Positions 12,901 through 24,700 of a stretch of DNA of 64,000 nucleotides are shown here, one piece after another. Position 1 is the stretch's first letter; each line of letters opens with the position of its first letter. This DNA is from Zonotrichia leucophrys gambelii (lineage: Eukaryota; Chordata; Aves; Passeriformes; Passerellidae). The notes beneath the pieces were generated by a model. That model did not search any database, was not told the DNA's origin, and saw only the letters and a program-made list of their open reading frames with translations. The stretch lies in contig NC_088177.1 in assembly GCF_028769735.1 (NCBI RefSeq), forward strand, positions 25,576,099 through 25,640,098. The letters are read 5' to 3'. The position numbers and the translations under genes are program-made.

Positions 12901-15900
12901 CTTTTACTCTTTTTGATACTGAGTTCCATGCCTAAGCAATAGAACCTTTAGACCTTTGCTATTGAGAATATTAATAGCAAAGGTCAAATTAATTTTGATT
13001 TGATTTTGCAAATTGAAAATTGTGACTGTGGAGCAAGACTCTTCCAATAAATGATTTTCACTTATTCTCCACCCTAGAAAGAGCTTTTTCTGAGTTAAAA
13101 TAAGACACATAGTGCACCTTTTGTCCAGAATGTTATCCTGGTCATAGGCCAGTCATTGTTACCTGTGCAATGAAACTCTTCAATCTATAAACATTTTGCT
13201 TCTCTGAGTTGTAGGATATTTTTCTAGTAATTATTTTGTATAAGCTTTTTGAAGTTGTGGAACTGTGGGACAGTAGTTGGAATTGTCAAAGCAAGATTGT
13301 AAAGTTTTACTGCTTTCAGTTTTTATTTGGCTTGTGCTTTCTTATTTTCTTCCCTACCACTCGCCAGTCTTGCCAGTGAGTATGTGCTCAAGTGACAAGA
13401 GAAAGGCAGGATGTGCACTCTTTGTACCCTCAAAGCAAATCTTATCAAGAGAAGCCACTCCTTCCTATCTTTTAAATTTCTAGGCTGGGAAATTCCACCT
13501 GGGTCTCTAAACAGCTATATTTATCAAATACAAATAAAGGGCTAGCATTTTTGGGGTCCCATTTCTGCTTCTCTGTCCTCTCTCCAGTCATTGAGATGTT
13601 GTGGTAAAGTAGAAAATCAAAAGTGATTCTGTTGAAGTAGAAATGCTGGAAGTGTGCTGCTTTGGTCCACAAAACAAAATGTTCCTAAGACAGCCATAAA
13701 ATCAAGCCAGCTTTCAGGCAGTACAAAGAACTGGGTGTGGCATTTTTAGAAATACCTCTGTGCACGTTGTGGCTGTTGTAGTTGTAGAAGCTGTAATGGC
13801 CCCATTACAAAGGGCTAAAATAGGAGGAGCGTGGTGTCAACATTCAGGAGTTTTGTAGATTTCCATTGCCCCAGAGCATGGAAATGTGTGCAACCATGCT
13901 GCAAGTGCATGTTAGAGGCGGGCAACATCCAAAGTTCAGACTAACTGCAGATGCAGAAGATAAAAGGGAAAATTGCCAATGTATGAGTCGGAATTTGGAA
14001 CATTTAAGTAAACACAGAATAATATTCCTGCCTGTCTTCTGGCAAGCAGCTGTTACTGGGGACTGTCTGGAGAGCCTGCAAGCCTATCATGTGGAATACA
14101 TTGCTTCTCTTGCAGCATCTCAAGTAAGCCAGAGTTTTGAGTCACTTTGTGGAATAATTCCAGTGAATTTCAGCTTTCCCTCCCATGTTTCCTTTTTTCT
14201 TCCTGAGACGAATGTGCCCTTACTCTTCCCTAAAAATACCATGTTCTCAACAACTCCATTCCTTCTCCACTCGGGCAGGAATAAGGCATTTGTACTCCCA
14301 GTTTACCAAATGAGTTAGTAAGCTATATCAAGTAGTTCTTAGCAATCACATTATTGTAACTCTTCACTCTGCTAGGATGCCTAGTTCCTTTTATTAAAAA
14401 AATCAATCCCAAAAAAAGCAATCTATTTTTGCAGTTGTTAATCTTTTATTAGCCAAATCAAGCACTTTGACTACTTTATTAAACCTATAAATATTTGAAT
14501 GCACTGACATAAAATTATTTTCTATATTATTTCTAATTCTTTCTATATTCTATAATATAATAACCTGAAGATTTTGGTAATTGTTTTGCAATTTCAGTAA
14601 AGCAGAAATAAATACCATAGTTGTAGAAATGCCAAGTCTAGCAACCAGAGAACTTCAAGTGATCCTCTCTGAATTGTTGATACAATTCAATTATTGGTGA
14701 GTCATTGCTACAGACATGTCAGATCAAGTCCAGAAAAAAGAAACTCGTTAAAGGTTTTGCAGTGTAGTAATACTTGTCAGTTAGAAAAGAACTCAGTTGC
14801 TGTTCTATATATTCTTTTGTGGTTCAGTCTTAGAAAACCAGTTTTACTACTTACCCTTTTTTGCACTTACCATTTAGGATTTGTTCATTCTGGCAACAGC
14901 AGAAAGTTTGTTTCAACTTTGGTGAAATTCAACATGAATTCACTAGTCCATGACCTTTTAAATTACTAGACCAACATTTTGCTTTTTGTAGGCAGAGACT
15001 CAGAGACCCCGCTTTAAGCAGCAAACAGCAGTTCCTCACCACTGTTCTTTCAGAAAGCACTCAGCTTACATGCCACCCTACACAGGTGTACTTTCCAGCA
15101 GGTATTCCTTTAAACAATCTTTATTATAACTGGGAACCAAATTAATTGATTAGCTGTTCCATCTTGTGGGATAGCTCTTACAGTTCCATAAGGAAAAAAA
15201 ATCTTGCTGTTGAGTTTTTGGCAATCTTCAGTTACTGTTAAGTAATATGAAGTCTTTTTCTCAATAACAAAAGGAAAAAAAAAGACAAAATGAGAATAAA
15301 ATGAGCAAGAAACTGTTCTGTTAAAGTAATTGAATATAAGAAAGAAACATTTTTCCACATTAAATACAGAAAGTTTGGGTGAAGTTATTTCATTGTGAGT
15401 GCTGGCAAAAGCAGTTAAGATCCCTTCAACTCTATGTGTGAAATACACATTTGAGTCTTTCCTCACATTAAGAGTTCACTTGTATATTTACATCTTTCTA
15501 CATATATATTTATAGAATCTTTGTCCCTTGGGCATCTAGTGCTAGTGAAAATAATGGAAGCATAGGCCATAAGCCTTTCAGGTTTGATCTTATAAAGGAT
15601 GCACTTGAAACTGCATTTGATGTAAATTGAGGTTTTTATCTGCATACTCTGGAAACATGGCACGAGTGCTAAGCACCCCCTGAAAATCACAGGAAACAAG
15701 AATACTCACAATTTCACATTACCAGTTCCTTAGTCTGATTTTTTGTAAAATAAAAATCTATCAGTAAATGAGTTGCCTGATCATAAAGGAGTTAGGTACT
15801 GCCTATAAGAAGTAAAGAAAATTTTTGTCTTCTCTTACTCTAATGCATTAATTCACATTTAATATCAATTTGACACTACAACAGTACACCCCTGCCAGCA

Positions 15901-17747
15901 ACAGTGACTAAAAAATGGTTGCATATAAAATCTCCTGGCAACGTATAAAGTACTAGCTTTTTTTCTGGTGGCTGAATTTTGTTTAGAAAATAACTTGAAG
16001 TAAAAGCAGTAAATTCAGGTAGGCTGCCACCAAGCATTTGTATTTGGTTTAGATAGTTATTTTAAACATTTTAAAAACTACTGGTTTGTGGTCATCATTT
16101 TCCTCCCTTTTAAACACAAGTTTAGTTTTAGAATTTTCTGGGTCCCTGCATAAGTACAGAAAGCAAGTCACAGCTTGAAAAGCACAAACCATAAGCATTT
16201 AATGATTCTGCTTCTTTAGTGTGTTCCAGACTGTAAGCAGGGTGCCAAAGCACTCAGAAGTGTTCAGGGCTAGCTGTTGGGGTTCTCTGTTCTTAAACAG
16301 TTTTCAAGGTGTTTTGAAGTAAATAGAAACCTCTTCTGTTTCTGAATGAAAATGTCAACGTGGGACCTGCCAGGATGGAAATCTGCCATTACCTGTAGCA
16401 CAGCAACACAGTGTGCATTTAGAGTGATAGAATTTCTTACACAAGGCCCAATCTGCATCAAAGTCTGGGTCACTTTTGGTCATTACAAATTGCTACATTA
16501 AAAAAAAAAACCCCAAACAACAAAAACAAAACTAAAAAAACCCTGATGTAATTTGTAGATTTAGCCAACTCTCACTTTGTAAGTCTGCCATAGATTAAAA
16601 ATGAGCCACGAGGGCACATAGCAAACTCCTGAAAGCTACAGCTTGTTTTCATGGCTGTTCATGTGAACAGTACCTGCACTATTTCATAAATGATGAAGTT
16701 TCAGTGTCTTTCTCTGGGAGGAACTGCTGCAAAAAGCCAAGCAGCAATGAGCATAAAATTTAAGTATCTGCTTAAAAGTTGGATCTTCTGTCTTAAGAGT
16801 ACAGCTTCATATATTACTTATACAGTTCTTATAAAATAGCAGGTAATGGACAGGTGTTCTTTCCTGGACTCAAAGTGAAAACTTATGGAAGATAGGGTAG
16901 AAGTTGTGTGTTGCTGCTGCCCTTTATTTCTCTTGTTGTTTCATGATCTTTTTAAATGTATTTTTGTGTTGTTTTTTCTTTCCACAATTACAATTCACTT
17001 TTTCTTTTGCATTACATTTTCTTTAAAAACTCACAATAGAAAATTTTAATCATTTTTTCTAGAGCTCTTCTGTACTGCATCACCTAGAATGATCCAACTT
17101 AATTAGTAAAGCCCAGAACAAAAATAAATATTTGCATTTAGAGTTACCATGCTTATGATGACAGTGAGGGTAGTGAGTTCTGCTTTGATGAGCTATGCTC
17201 CTGAGCCCATCTTTATTACCGTGAACTCTACAGCCTGTGTTTTGTTCTTGTGGGTGTTTTTTAATTTAAAATCAAAGCTTTCATTCTGCAGATTCTGAAT
17301 ATACCACACAGAACTCCAATGTATCAGATAGGCTGCACACAGTAATAAGGGTGAACAGCTGGGAGCTTTGGCTCAGGCTGAACAACTCCTGAAGCTTAAC
17401 AGGGTCAGGCAGAGAATTGCTTGGATATACATATATATGTAAAAACATATAAAATGTATTAAAAATACAGTAAAATACATAATTTATTAGTATTTCTCTT
17501 TAAACCAAAACATACACAACCAGAAAACCTGAGTGATTTTATTTCTCACACAAAACCAAGAGAAGGATTTTGTCTAAGTGGTTTAATGGTAACACTACAA
17601 TTTTCATACTACATACAAAATTTATCCTATGTCGTTTTACATACTTTGACTAATTAACAGTTTGTATTAGAGATGCCTTAAGCTTTACCTTTCATATTTT
17701 CCAGATTCTGTACTGCATTAGTATATAACTCTGAACTTCATATAAAT
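9991..17747. other. Intergenic region between CYBRD1 5' end and DCAF17 3' end
   Basis: This is AT-rich DNA between two same-strand genes. The longest open frame (13866-14318, plus, 150 codons) shows no domain I recognise and no splice context. An A-rich stretch with an AAAACCCCAAACAACAAAAAC pattern lies at 16498-16543. I see no RNA gene and no clear repeat family before the LTR-like block at 17748. Confidence 0.6.
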
Positions 17748-18106
17748 TGTTAGCAAGTTCTCTTCACAGTTTCATTACACAAAACAATCCTTTTCCAGCC
17801 TGAGAACCAAGGACACCATTGCAGCTTCAGGCCCAAAAAGCATAAACAACAGTGAACTGAGGAGAGCAATCTGAGAGCACGGGACTTCATAACCTGAAGC
17901 TGTAATTGGACAATTAACCCCAGTATGTAAATGGACCAAAACTTAGAAAAGTGTGAAAGCATGTGACCTGTCATCCATCTTGGGTGGAGCCACAGCCAGG
18001 CTCTTGTACTGCCCAAGGTGTATCCTTTGAAGGCCTTTCTATAAATACCTACTTTATTCCTTTAACACTGTCTAGCCTCTGTTTTAGGTAGCCTCTTAAG
18101 GCATCA
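17748..18106 (+). mobile_element. Solo LTR-like block, avian endogenous retrovirus
   Basis: The block starts TGTTAGCAAGTTCTCTTC and appears to end GGCATCA, so it has TG...CA ends. It contains CCATCTTGGGTGGAGCCACA and AAGGTGTATCCTTTGAAGGC segments that I recall from LTRs dispersed in songbird genomes. A degenerate TATA-like CTTAGAAAA lies near 17941. No internal retroviral genes flank it, so it looks like a solo LTR. No target-site duplication is obvious. It is antisense to DCAF17 and just past its 3' end. Family and edges are from memory and approximate. Confidence 0.65.
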
Positions 18107-18397
18107 TCAGAGTTGCATAGGTAAAACTATGTAAGACTGATCATAGCAGATGGTAGGTAATAGGTAAGTCCACATCTTTCTCCTTGATGTCCAGTATTTC
18201 AATCCTATCGCTGAAGAGAAGCAATAAATGCTGCATCTAGCATTAATGATGAGTTGGTGAATACATGAAAAGCAATGATAAACTACAGGCAAGTGTACAG
18301 TGTCACAAAGAAAAAAAGAAACAAGACTTTATCTAGTCGTACAAAATGTTAAGATTAAATTCAGCCAGAAAACCAGTAGTTGACTACTATGTACGGA

Positions 18398-18667
18398 ATC
18401 CTTAAATAGCATCCAAAACCCTCTGTAGCTGGTGTTTATGGCTTAAATATATACAAAAGTTCTCCCTCCTTTTTTTACAAAAACACTTTCTGATTTATTT
18501 TATAGCATTAAGAATCACGATCTCTTGCAGTATCCTTAAATACTATCCAAAATTCTCTGTAGCTGGTGTTTATGGCTTAAATATATACAAAAGTTCTCCC
18601 TCTTTTTTTTACTAAACACTTCCTGCTTTTTTGTAAAGTATTAAGGATCATCATCTCTTGCAGTATC
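18398..18667. repeat. 134-bp tandem duplication across the DCAF17 stop codon
   Basis: Copy A (about 18398-18534) and copy B (about 18532-18667) align at an offset of 134, falling to 133 after a small indel. Both contain the same TGTAGCTGGTGTTTATGGCT block and the same TCTCTTGCAGTATC block. Copy B includes the last codons and stop of DCAF17. Copy A lies downstream in the transcript (3' UTR) and holds a second, unused version of the C-terminal codons and stop. Confidence 0.93.
18494..18499 (-). terminator. Candidate DCAF17 poly(A) signal AATAAA
   Basis: The minus-strand hexamer AATAAA lies about 140 nt past the stop and is the first one after it. It is in copy A of the tandem duplication; the matching part of copy B lacks the hexamer. 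No cleavage-site evidence is available. Confidence 0.5.
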
Positions 18668-18766
18668 ACATACCATTTGGTAAACATAACAACTGAATCT
18701 TCTATTAGGCTTCTGTTCTATATGCAGTACGAGGTCTTTGTCAAAGTAAACTTCATGACTGTAAGT
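18641..18766 (-). CDS. DCAF17: DCAF17 exon 14 (terminal)
   Basis: The acceptor is CTCATTTCAG. It encodes TYSHEVYFDKDLVLHIEQKP, then NRRFSCYVYQMVCDTARDDD, P and a TAA at 18643-18641. The tail differs from the mammalian EEEETINRSC-type end. The last codons lie inside copy B of the tandem duplication. Confidence 0.94.
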   Translation of the reverse strand, partial: TYSHEVYFDKDLVLHIEQKPNRRFSCYVYQMVCDTARDDDP

Positions 18767-21700
18767 CTGAAATGAGAAAAAAAAAAGCTCAGGTTGCAGT
18801 CTCTATTTCCACAACTTGCTAAAACCTATCATTTTCCACAAGGAACAGAAAATACTTAACAGTGGTGAACTCCATGATCAGGCAGAAATTTTGTGTGGAT
18901 GCACAGAGATTACTCTTCCAGATAAAGGACAGAATTTCATAACTTTCGAGAGGTTTCTCACATCCCTATTTTAGGAATCTAAATTCAGAGCATCTGATTT
19001 AAGATCACAAGTTGCCTATGCAGTCAATGATAAAAGAGGTGTAACAGTGCTGAAAATTTCAGACCATCTAAGCTGGATGTCCACCTAAACTTGGACTGAT
19101 GAACAGCCCATTCCATCTTCCCAAATATATATACAATGAGGGCTGTGCTTCTTTTTATGCATGAGTACTTCAAGTTAAACAAGGGAGAGTCTTTACAAGT
19201 TGAAAAGTTAGTCTGACATAACTAGCCACAAAGTATTTAAGTTGATAAATACTTCAGAAATACATTAAGGACAACCCTTTCCCCAAACAAAAAATCCCCA
19301 AACAAAACAACCAAAAAAAACTCCCACAATCATGGTTTCAAATAATGGGAGATCTTCAGGTGAATTAACTACTGTCTGATGGAGTACTTAAAATTTTAGA
19401 GTTGTAATTGTTATTTTATGCAAATCTCCTCCCTTTGCTACTTATATACCTGCTTAAAATCTGAACAGAAGTGGTATGTGAATGAGTATGGGGAAGAGAC
19501 AGTGGGAACAAAAGACAAGAATTTTCCTCACCACATCCCAGGACTCCTTTAATGGAATACTCTTAAGTAGAATTCCATGTTCATTGCAATGAAAGTCAAG
19601 GTGAGCTCTTCCATCAGCTCCTATCTGAGTAACTGCCACAGTGGATAGTAAATCCAGTTCATCTTCATAGTCCACAATTTTGAATGTCTTAGGAAAAACA
19701 AACCTCAAGTTTACAAATCAAACACAAATTCACATTCCCCTCTACCTAAACTGCATAGCTGTTTTTTCTTCTTGTGAAAGTAGTACTGGGCAAATTCTAG
19801 TTCTTAAGTTTCTTTTCTTTCTCATCCAAAAGAAAACTTTGGGAGCCTGATACCCAACAGGCGTTTTTCCCAACATGAGTTGTCAGGGTATTTCAGCAAA
19901 ATTCCTTAAGCAGGAGAAAAGAAGTGATGTTCTGAAAAATCCTAATGTGCAAGTACACATATTTTATATGTAGCATATAAGAAGTATAAAACAAGTACTT
20001 CTGAAGTGGCCAAGGAGTATATTTAGGCTCTTGAAGCAGAGATGTTAATAGACATCATGTAGCTTTAAACCATCATTGGTTTTGAGGGAATGAGTACATT
20101 AGAGTAATTCCATGAATATCTGTATGTTCTGTTCAGATATCTCTCTTGCTCCACAGATTATAGGTCAGTGAAGAACTGACACCGAAATATGTGAATGAAG
20201 ATTGTGAATGACGTTAATTGCCTTTATCTCACTGTGACATACTCTAAATTCAAGACAGTCCTTTTCTTCTATAATGTAAAAACATTTACTGGAATCATAA
20301 GTGTAACAACAGGAAAAAAAATAGAGTGCAATTACTTTTATTATGGTTAAAAGAAAAAGTGAATAGAAATAAACTGCAGACCCTTAAGGGTTACACTGGA
20401 CTGTGCTGTATTTTTACCATAGTAAAATCTATTTCCTCAGAATAAAGAATAGGAGTGACTGCCAGAAACTGATGAATTTTACCTGTTGTACTTATGTCAA
20501 TTACAGATCCAGCTCTAGAGAGTTAAAAAAGATTTTTCATAACCTTTTAAGACCCAAGTGGTGTTTTCAATCTCAAGAAGCAGTTACTTAAGGGAAAAGG
20601 GCTAAATACCTAATCCTACAATCCATTCAAAGTAACTGAGAGAGAAAAATAAACTTGAGAGACACTATAAAAAAGACAAGAGGATCCTAAAGCGGATGAA
20701 AAGAAAAACTTTCATTTCATAAAATGCTTTATAAGAAATGTTCAAAGTAGATATTTAAATGGAGAAAAGAGTAATGGTTTGTCACATTAACATATCTTTT
20801 CTGTGCCATTGAAGTCACATGGAATTATGATAAGGTGGGGCGTAAGATCAGTTCTTGAAAGAAAGAAAAAATAAAAAGCTCAATGTTGACCAAGGAGAAA
20901 AGATGATAAAAAGTATGTGAAGCAATTGGAAGAAGACAAAGAGAAGAGGAATAAAGAACTCAAGGATATAGACAGCTAATGGTTACACCCACTGAAACCA
21001 TGGTGGTTTCAGGGCGTAACCAACAGTGAATGGTCACGCCCCTGAAACAAGAAGGGCTTCTGGCTACCCAAACACTGAAACAATGCATGAAGTGCTCTCA
21101 CTTCAGTTACCTCTTGTTCCGGGTCATCATCCAGCAAGGTGAACCGCTTCTTCACCACTCGACCAGAAGCTGTTACAGTAACATTGTTGTTCACCTTTGG
21201 AGAAACATAAAAAAGAAGTGTCTCTAGACTTCAGAGCAATGTGTTTCCATCCATCTGACAATGTATCTGTTCCATACATTTTGCCTTCTGACCTTGTTGT
21301 GCTCATTAGCTACGCACAGCCCTGGTGCTGCTGTTCTCTTTATGAGTTCATGAACTTGGGGACTTCACCTGAGATATTACTGCTGTTTACTCACATTCAG
21401 AGGTGGCCCACAGAGATGGCAAAGGTTCTCAAGCTACCATAATTTAGAACAGAAGTGACTAGAACCAAGATGCTGGAATGAGAATTAAGACTGCTAAATC
21501 ACCACTGATTTTTCCTAAACTCTTAATTCCAGAAGATGGGAGAAGTAGCATCGTAAACCACTATGGCTGCTTCCACTGGGCTTCATTAACTCCAGAAATA
21601 TTAAAAAATAGGTTATCAGTGTCTCAATAGAAGTCAAAAGGAACAACCACAGCATAGGCAGGATTAGAACTCATATTTCTTTCTTCTCACTGGAACAGAA

Positions 21701-24700
21701 GTTACCTACACAACTCTCAAAAAGCAGTATGGCAAGTTATAAGATGACAACTGGCGTTTAGTTTTTTAATTCAATACAAGTTTTGTTCTTGAGTTTGTGA
21801 AGATTTTTAATACACAAACCTTTTTTTCCACAAAAGCTTAAAAATTAGCATCACAAATTTGCACATTTTACAGTATTCAAACTATAAAAACTTGCTTTTA
21901 GGCAAGACATAACCTTGTCTGCTGAATCAAAATGACAGTTCCAGGCACTACCTAGAATTTTTTTCATGTGTACTCTTTAACCTTTTTGACATTAGATTGT
22001 CTTGGTGATTCCATATCACAAAAGACTTCATGAAACAACTGAGGTGATTAGAGAGCTCAGTTCTACCAATAGTTTTAAATCATCCTCTCACACTTGGTTC
22101 TACCCTTCTGATCCACTGATGACTCAGTCCTGTTCTGCTTCAGTTCAGCAAAACAAGCAAGCAGAAAGTACTCACCTTTTCTGCCAAGTTATTCTGTTAT
22201 TTTAGAGCACTGATTTGGCTCACCAGGGGTTAGATGAATGCCAAACTTGGCACAAGAGAATGACAGGCATGCATGGCCAGGAAAAGGAATGGACTTTTGG
22301 AAGTAATGTAGTGTCTTTGTTGTCTTATGAAGACTTACCCCTAAGTTATGATAGACTTGAAACTTTTCTAGCATTTGTATGATCAACTTACCTGAGCACC
22401 AGAGATGCACACAATTATCACTTGGTGGCACCTTCATTTGAATGAAATCTGTCACCATCTTTTAAGTATGTTTTATATCCATGATACATGGTTACACTGC
22501 ACACCTTAAAGAAAACTGAAATCTAAAGAAAAGACTGAAGGTTTCAGAAATCTATCCTGAAAGTGTTATTGTTTTCAAAATTCTTTTCATAATGCTTGAA
22601 GTCCAGTGAAGACAGAACATGTCTTTCAATAAACCTTGGATAAAGCTCGTAAAACACAGTGTTAACTCAAATATGCAAACCCCCTGTTTATAGCTCAAAA
22701 TCCACATTGTGATCTCAGACACTAAACTCACACAGTTTTCTCTGTTGGCTACAATCGTAAAATCTTCTGCAATCTCCATCTGATCTGCATGATTCTTAAC
22801 TTCCTTAAGCTTTAAGACTCTACAAAAGAAACAAATTACAAAGTAAGTCATGTATTCTAATCTGCTTACTACAACATTTCTATATAATTTTTTTAAATCT
22901 AGTACATTAAAACATTGTAAATAAATAAATAAAATGGAAATTACTTATTTTGATAATTTATGTTTATCTGTGGAATTTTGATACAGTGGTCCTTGAGCAT
23001 TTTTCGTACCAAAACCTAAAATGTACCCTCTAGTGCTCCCATTCATCACACCAAAATCTGCAGATGTTTCTAGAAGAATGTTTGATTCTGACAAAGTAAT
23101 GGATTTTATAGTTTCTATAGTCTGATGAGTGTTTGGGCCTGCAAATCATCAGACTGCTAAATTTATGCAGTTATGCAACTTCTCTAATGAATAAAAGATT
23201 TGAGTAAAAAAGGCTCATACTTTATCAAATTTGGTCCCACGTGGATTATTCTACCTGACATATCTGGATGGAAATATATCCAGTCAGGTTCAAGTGAACA
23301 GCATTTCATATCCTGTACGCCATTTTTTGCCTGAAGAAGAAAAGGAAAACTTAGAATATTAGTATTTTGAAAGTCTCACAGATGTAATTAAAGAGGAAAT
23401 ACTGAACTCCTCACTATATACCTCTGGAGGTTTAGATGTATTGCTCCTAAACATGACCAGAAAGGATGCCAGTGGAAAAAAAACCAACAACAACAGTAAT
23501 AAAAAAACTCAGTTCCAATTCTCAAGATATTCAGTGAAGTCGTTTTGAGATTTTTAATATGCAATAAGCAATAACCTTGCACCCTAGCTATATATTGTCC
23601 TATCTCTCCTGAAAGTAAGCAGAATGAAGATCTAACCTACACTGTGCAAACACTTCAACAATTCCAGCTATTTGAGTATCCACATGCAACAAACATTAGC
23701 ACAGAGTTCGACTTGAGCTTCAACTCTCAGGCTTAGCCTCTCCTGTGCAAATGACCTGTGGAGCATGTAAGCCTGGAATACCTTGTGATTTCAGCAATCA
23801 CAGGCAAGCCAGTCAAATCTCGGGACTTTAGCAGTGGCTTTCTGTTATTAAATTTAGCTGACATCCTTCATTCAAACTGCCAAATACATGAACCCACATA
23901 GAAAAAAAACAGATGAGAAAGGATTCTGTAAATCCATTTGAATCAAAATTGATCTTTAGCTACAATTGTGGAACATCAGTTTTGAAAATAAGGAGAGAAA
24001 ATAATTGATCAGGCAAGCAGAAGAGATAAGGACGTTTACAGATGAGACTTATTTAGTCAAGAAACTCTTAACAGGCCCAGAAGTTGCTTGAAATACAGAA
24101 TGATCTTCAGGTCAATTCCACATTCAAAATAAAAGTGGAGATGGACACCTCACAAAAAATAGTATTCAGATGATAAATAGTACATAAACAAAAATAATTA
24201 GGAACAGATTAAACTAACTAATAAAACCTTTATAGGGACAGAAGGGGATTAAGCTGAGCAATCAAATCTTTTTTAGGGAGAAAAGGAAGGTACAAGTCAA
24301 AGGTAAACTACAAACATTAAGGACATTTATTCTGCAATATCATAAAATTTAAAATAATTCTGCAGTCAGTATTTAGTAGCTGACTAGTCAGGAGTGCATT
24401 AGGATGTTACCATGCAAGGAAACAGGTAATGAGACTTTTAAGTCATGATACAGTGCTGTGTAGCTCTGACTGCACCACTGTTGTATTGGAATGAAGGAAA
24501 TATGAGAAGCACTGATTCAGAAGAAAGCATTTTACATATGACTCCATGGGATAGCTAATTTGATACTGGAGTGAGCCTGTGAAAGCACTGCACTGTAAAC
24601 AAAGGTATTATAACCTACTCAGAATAAGAGATGAAGACAAACATAACACACATTCATTTCAGAGAAGCTGTTTTCTGAATGTATTACCAAAGCATTGTCT

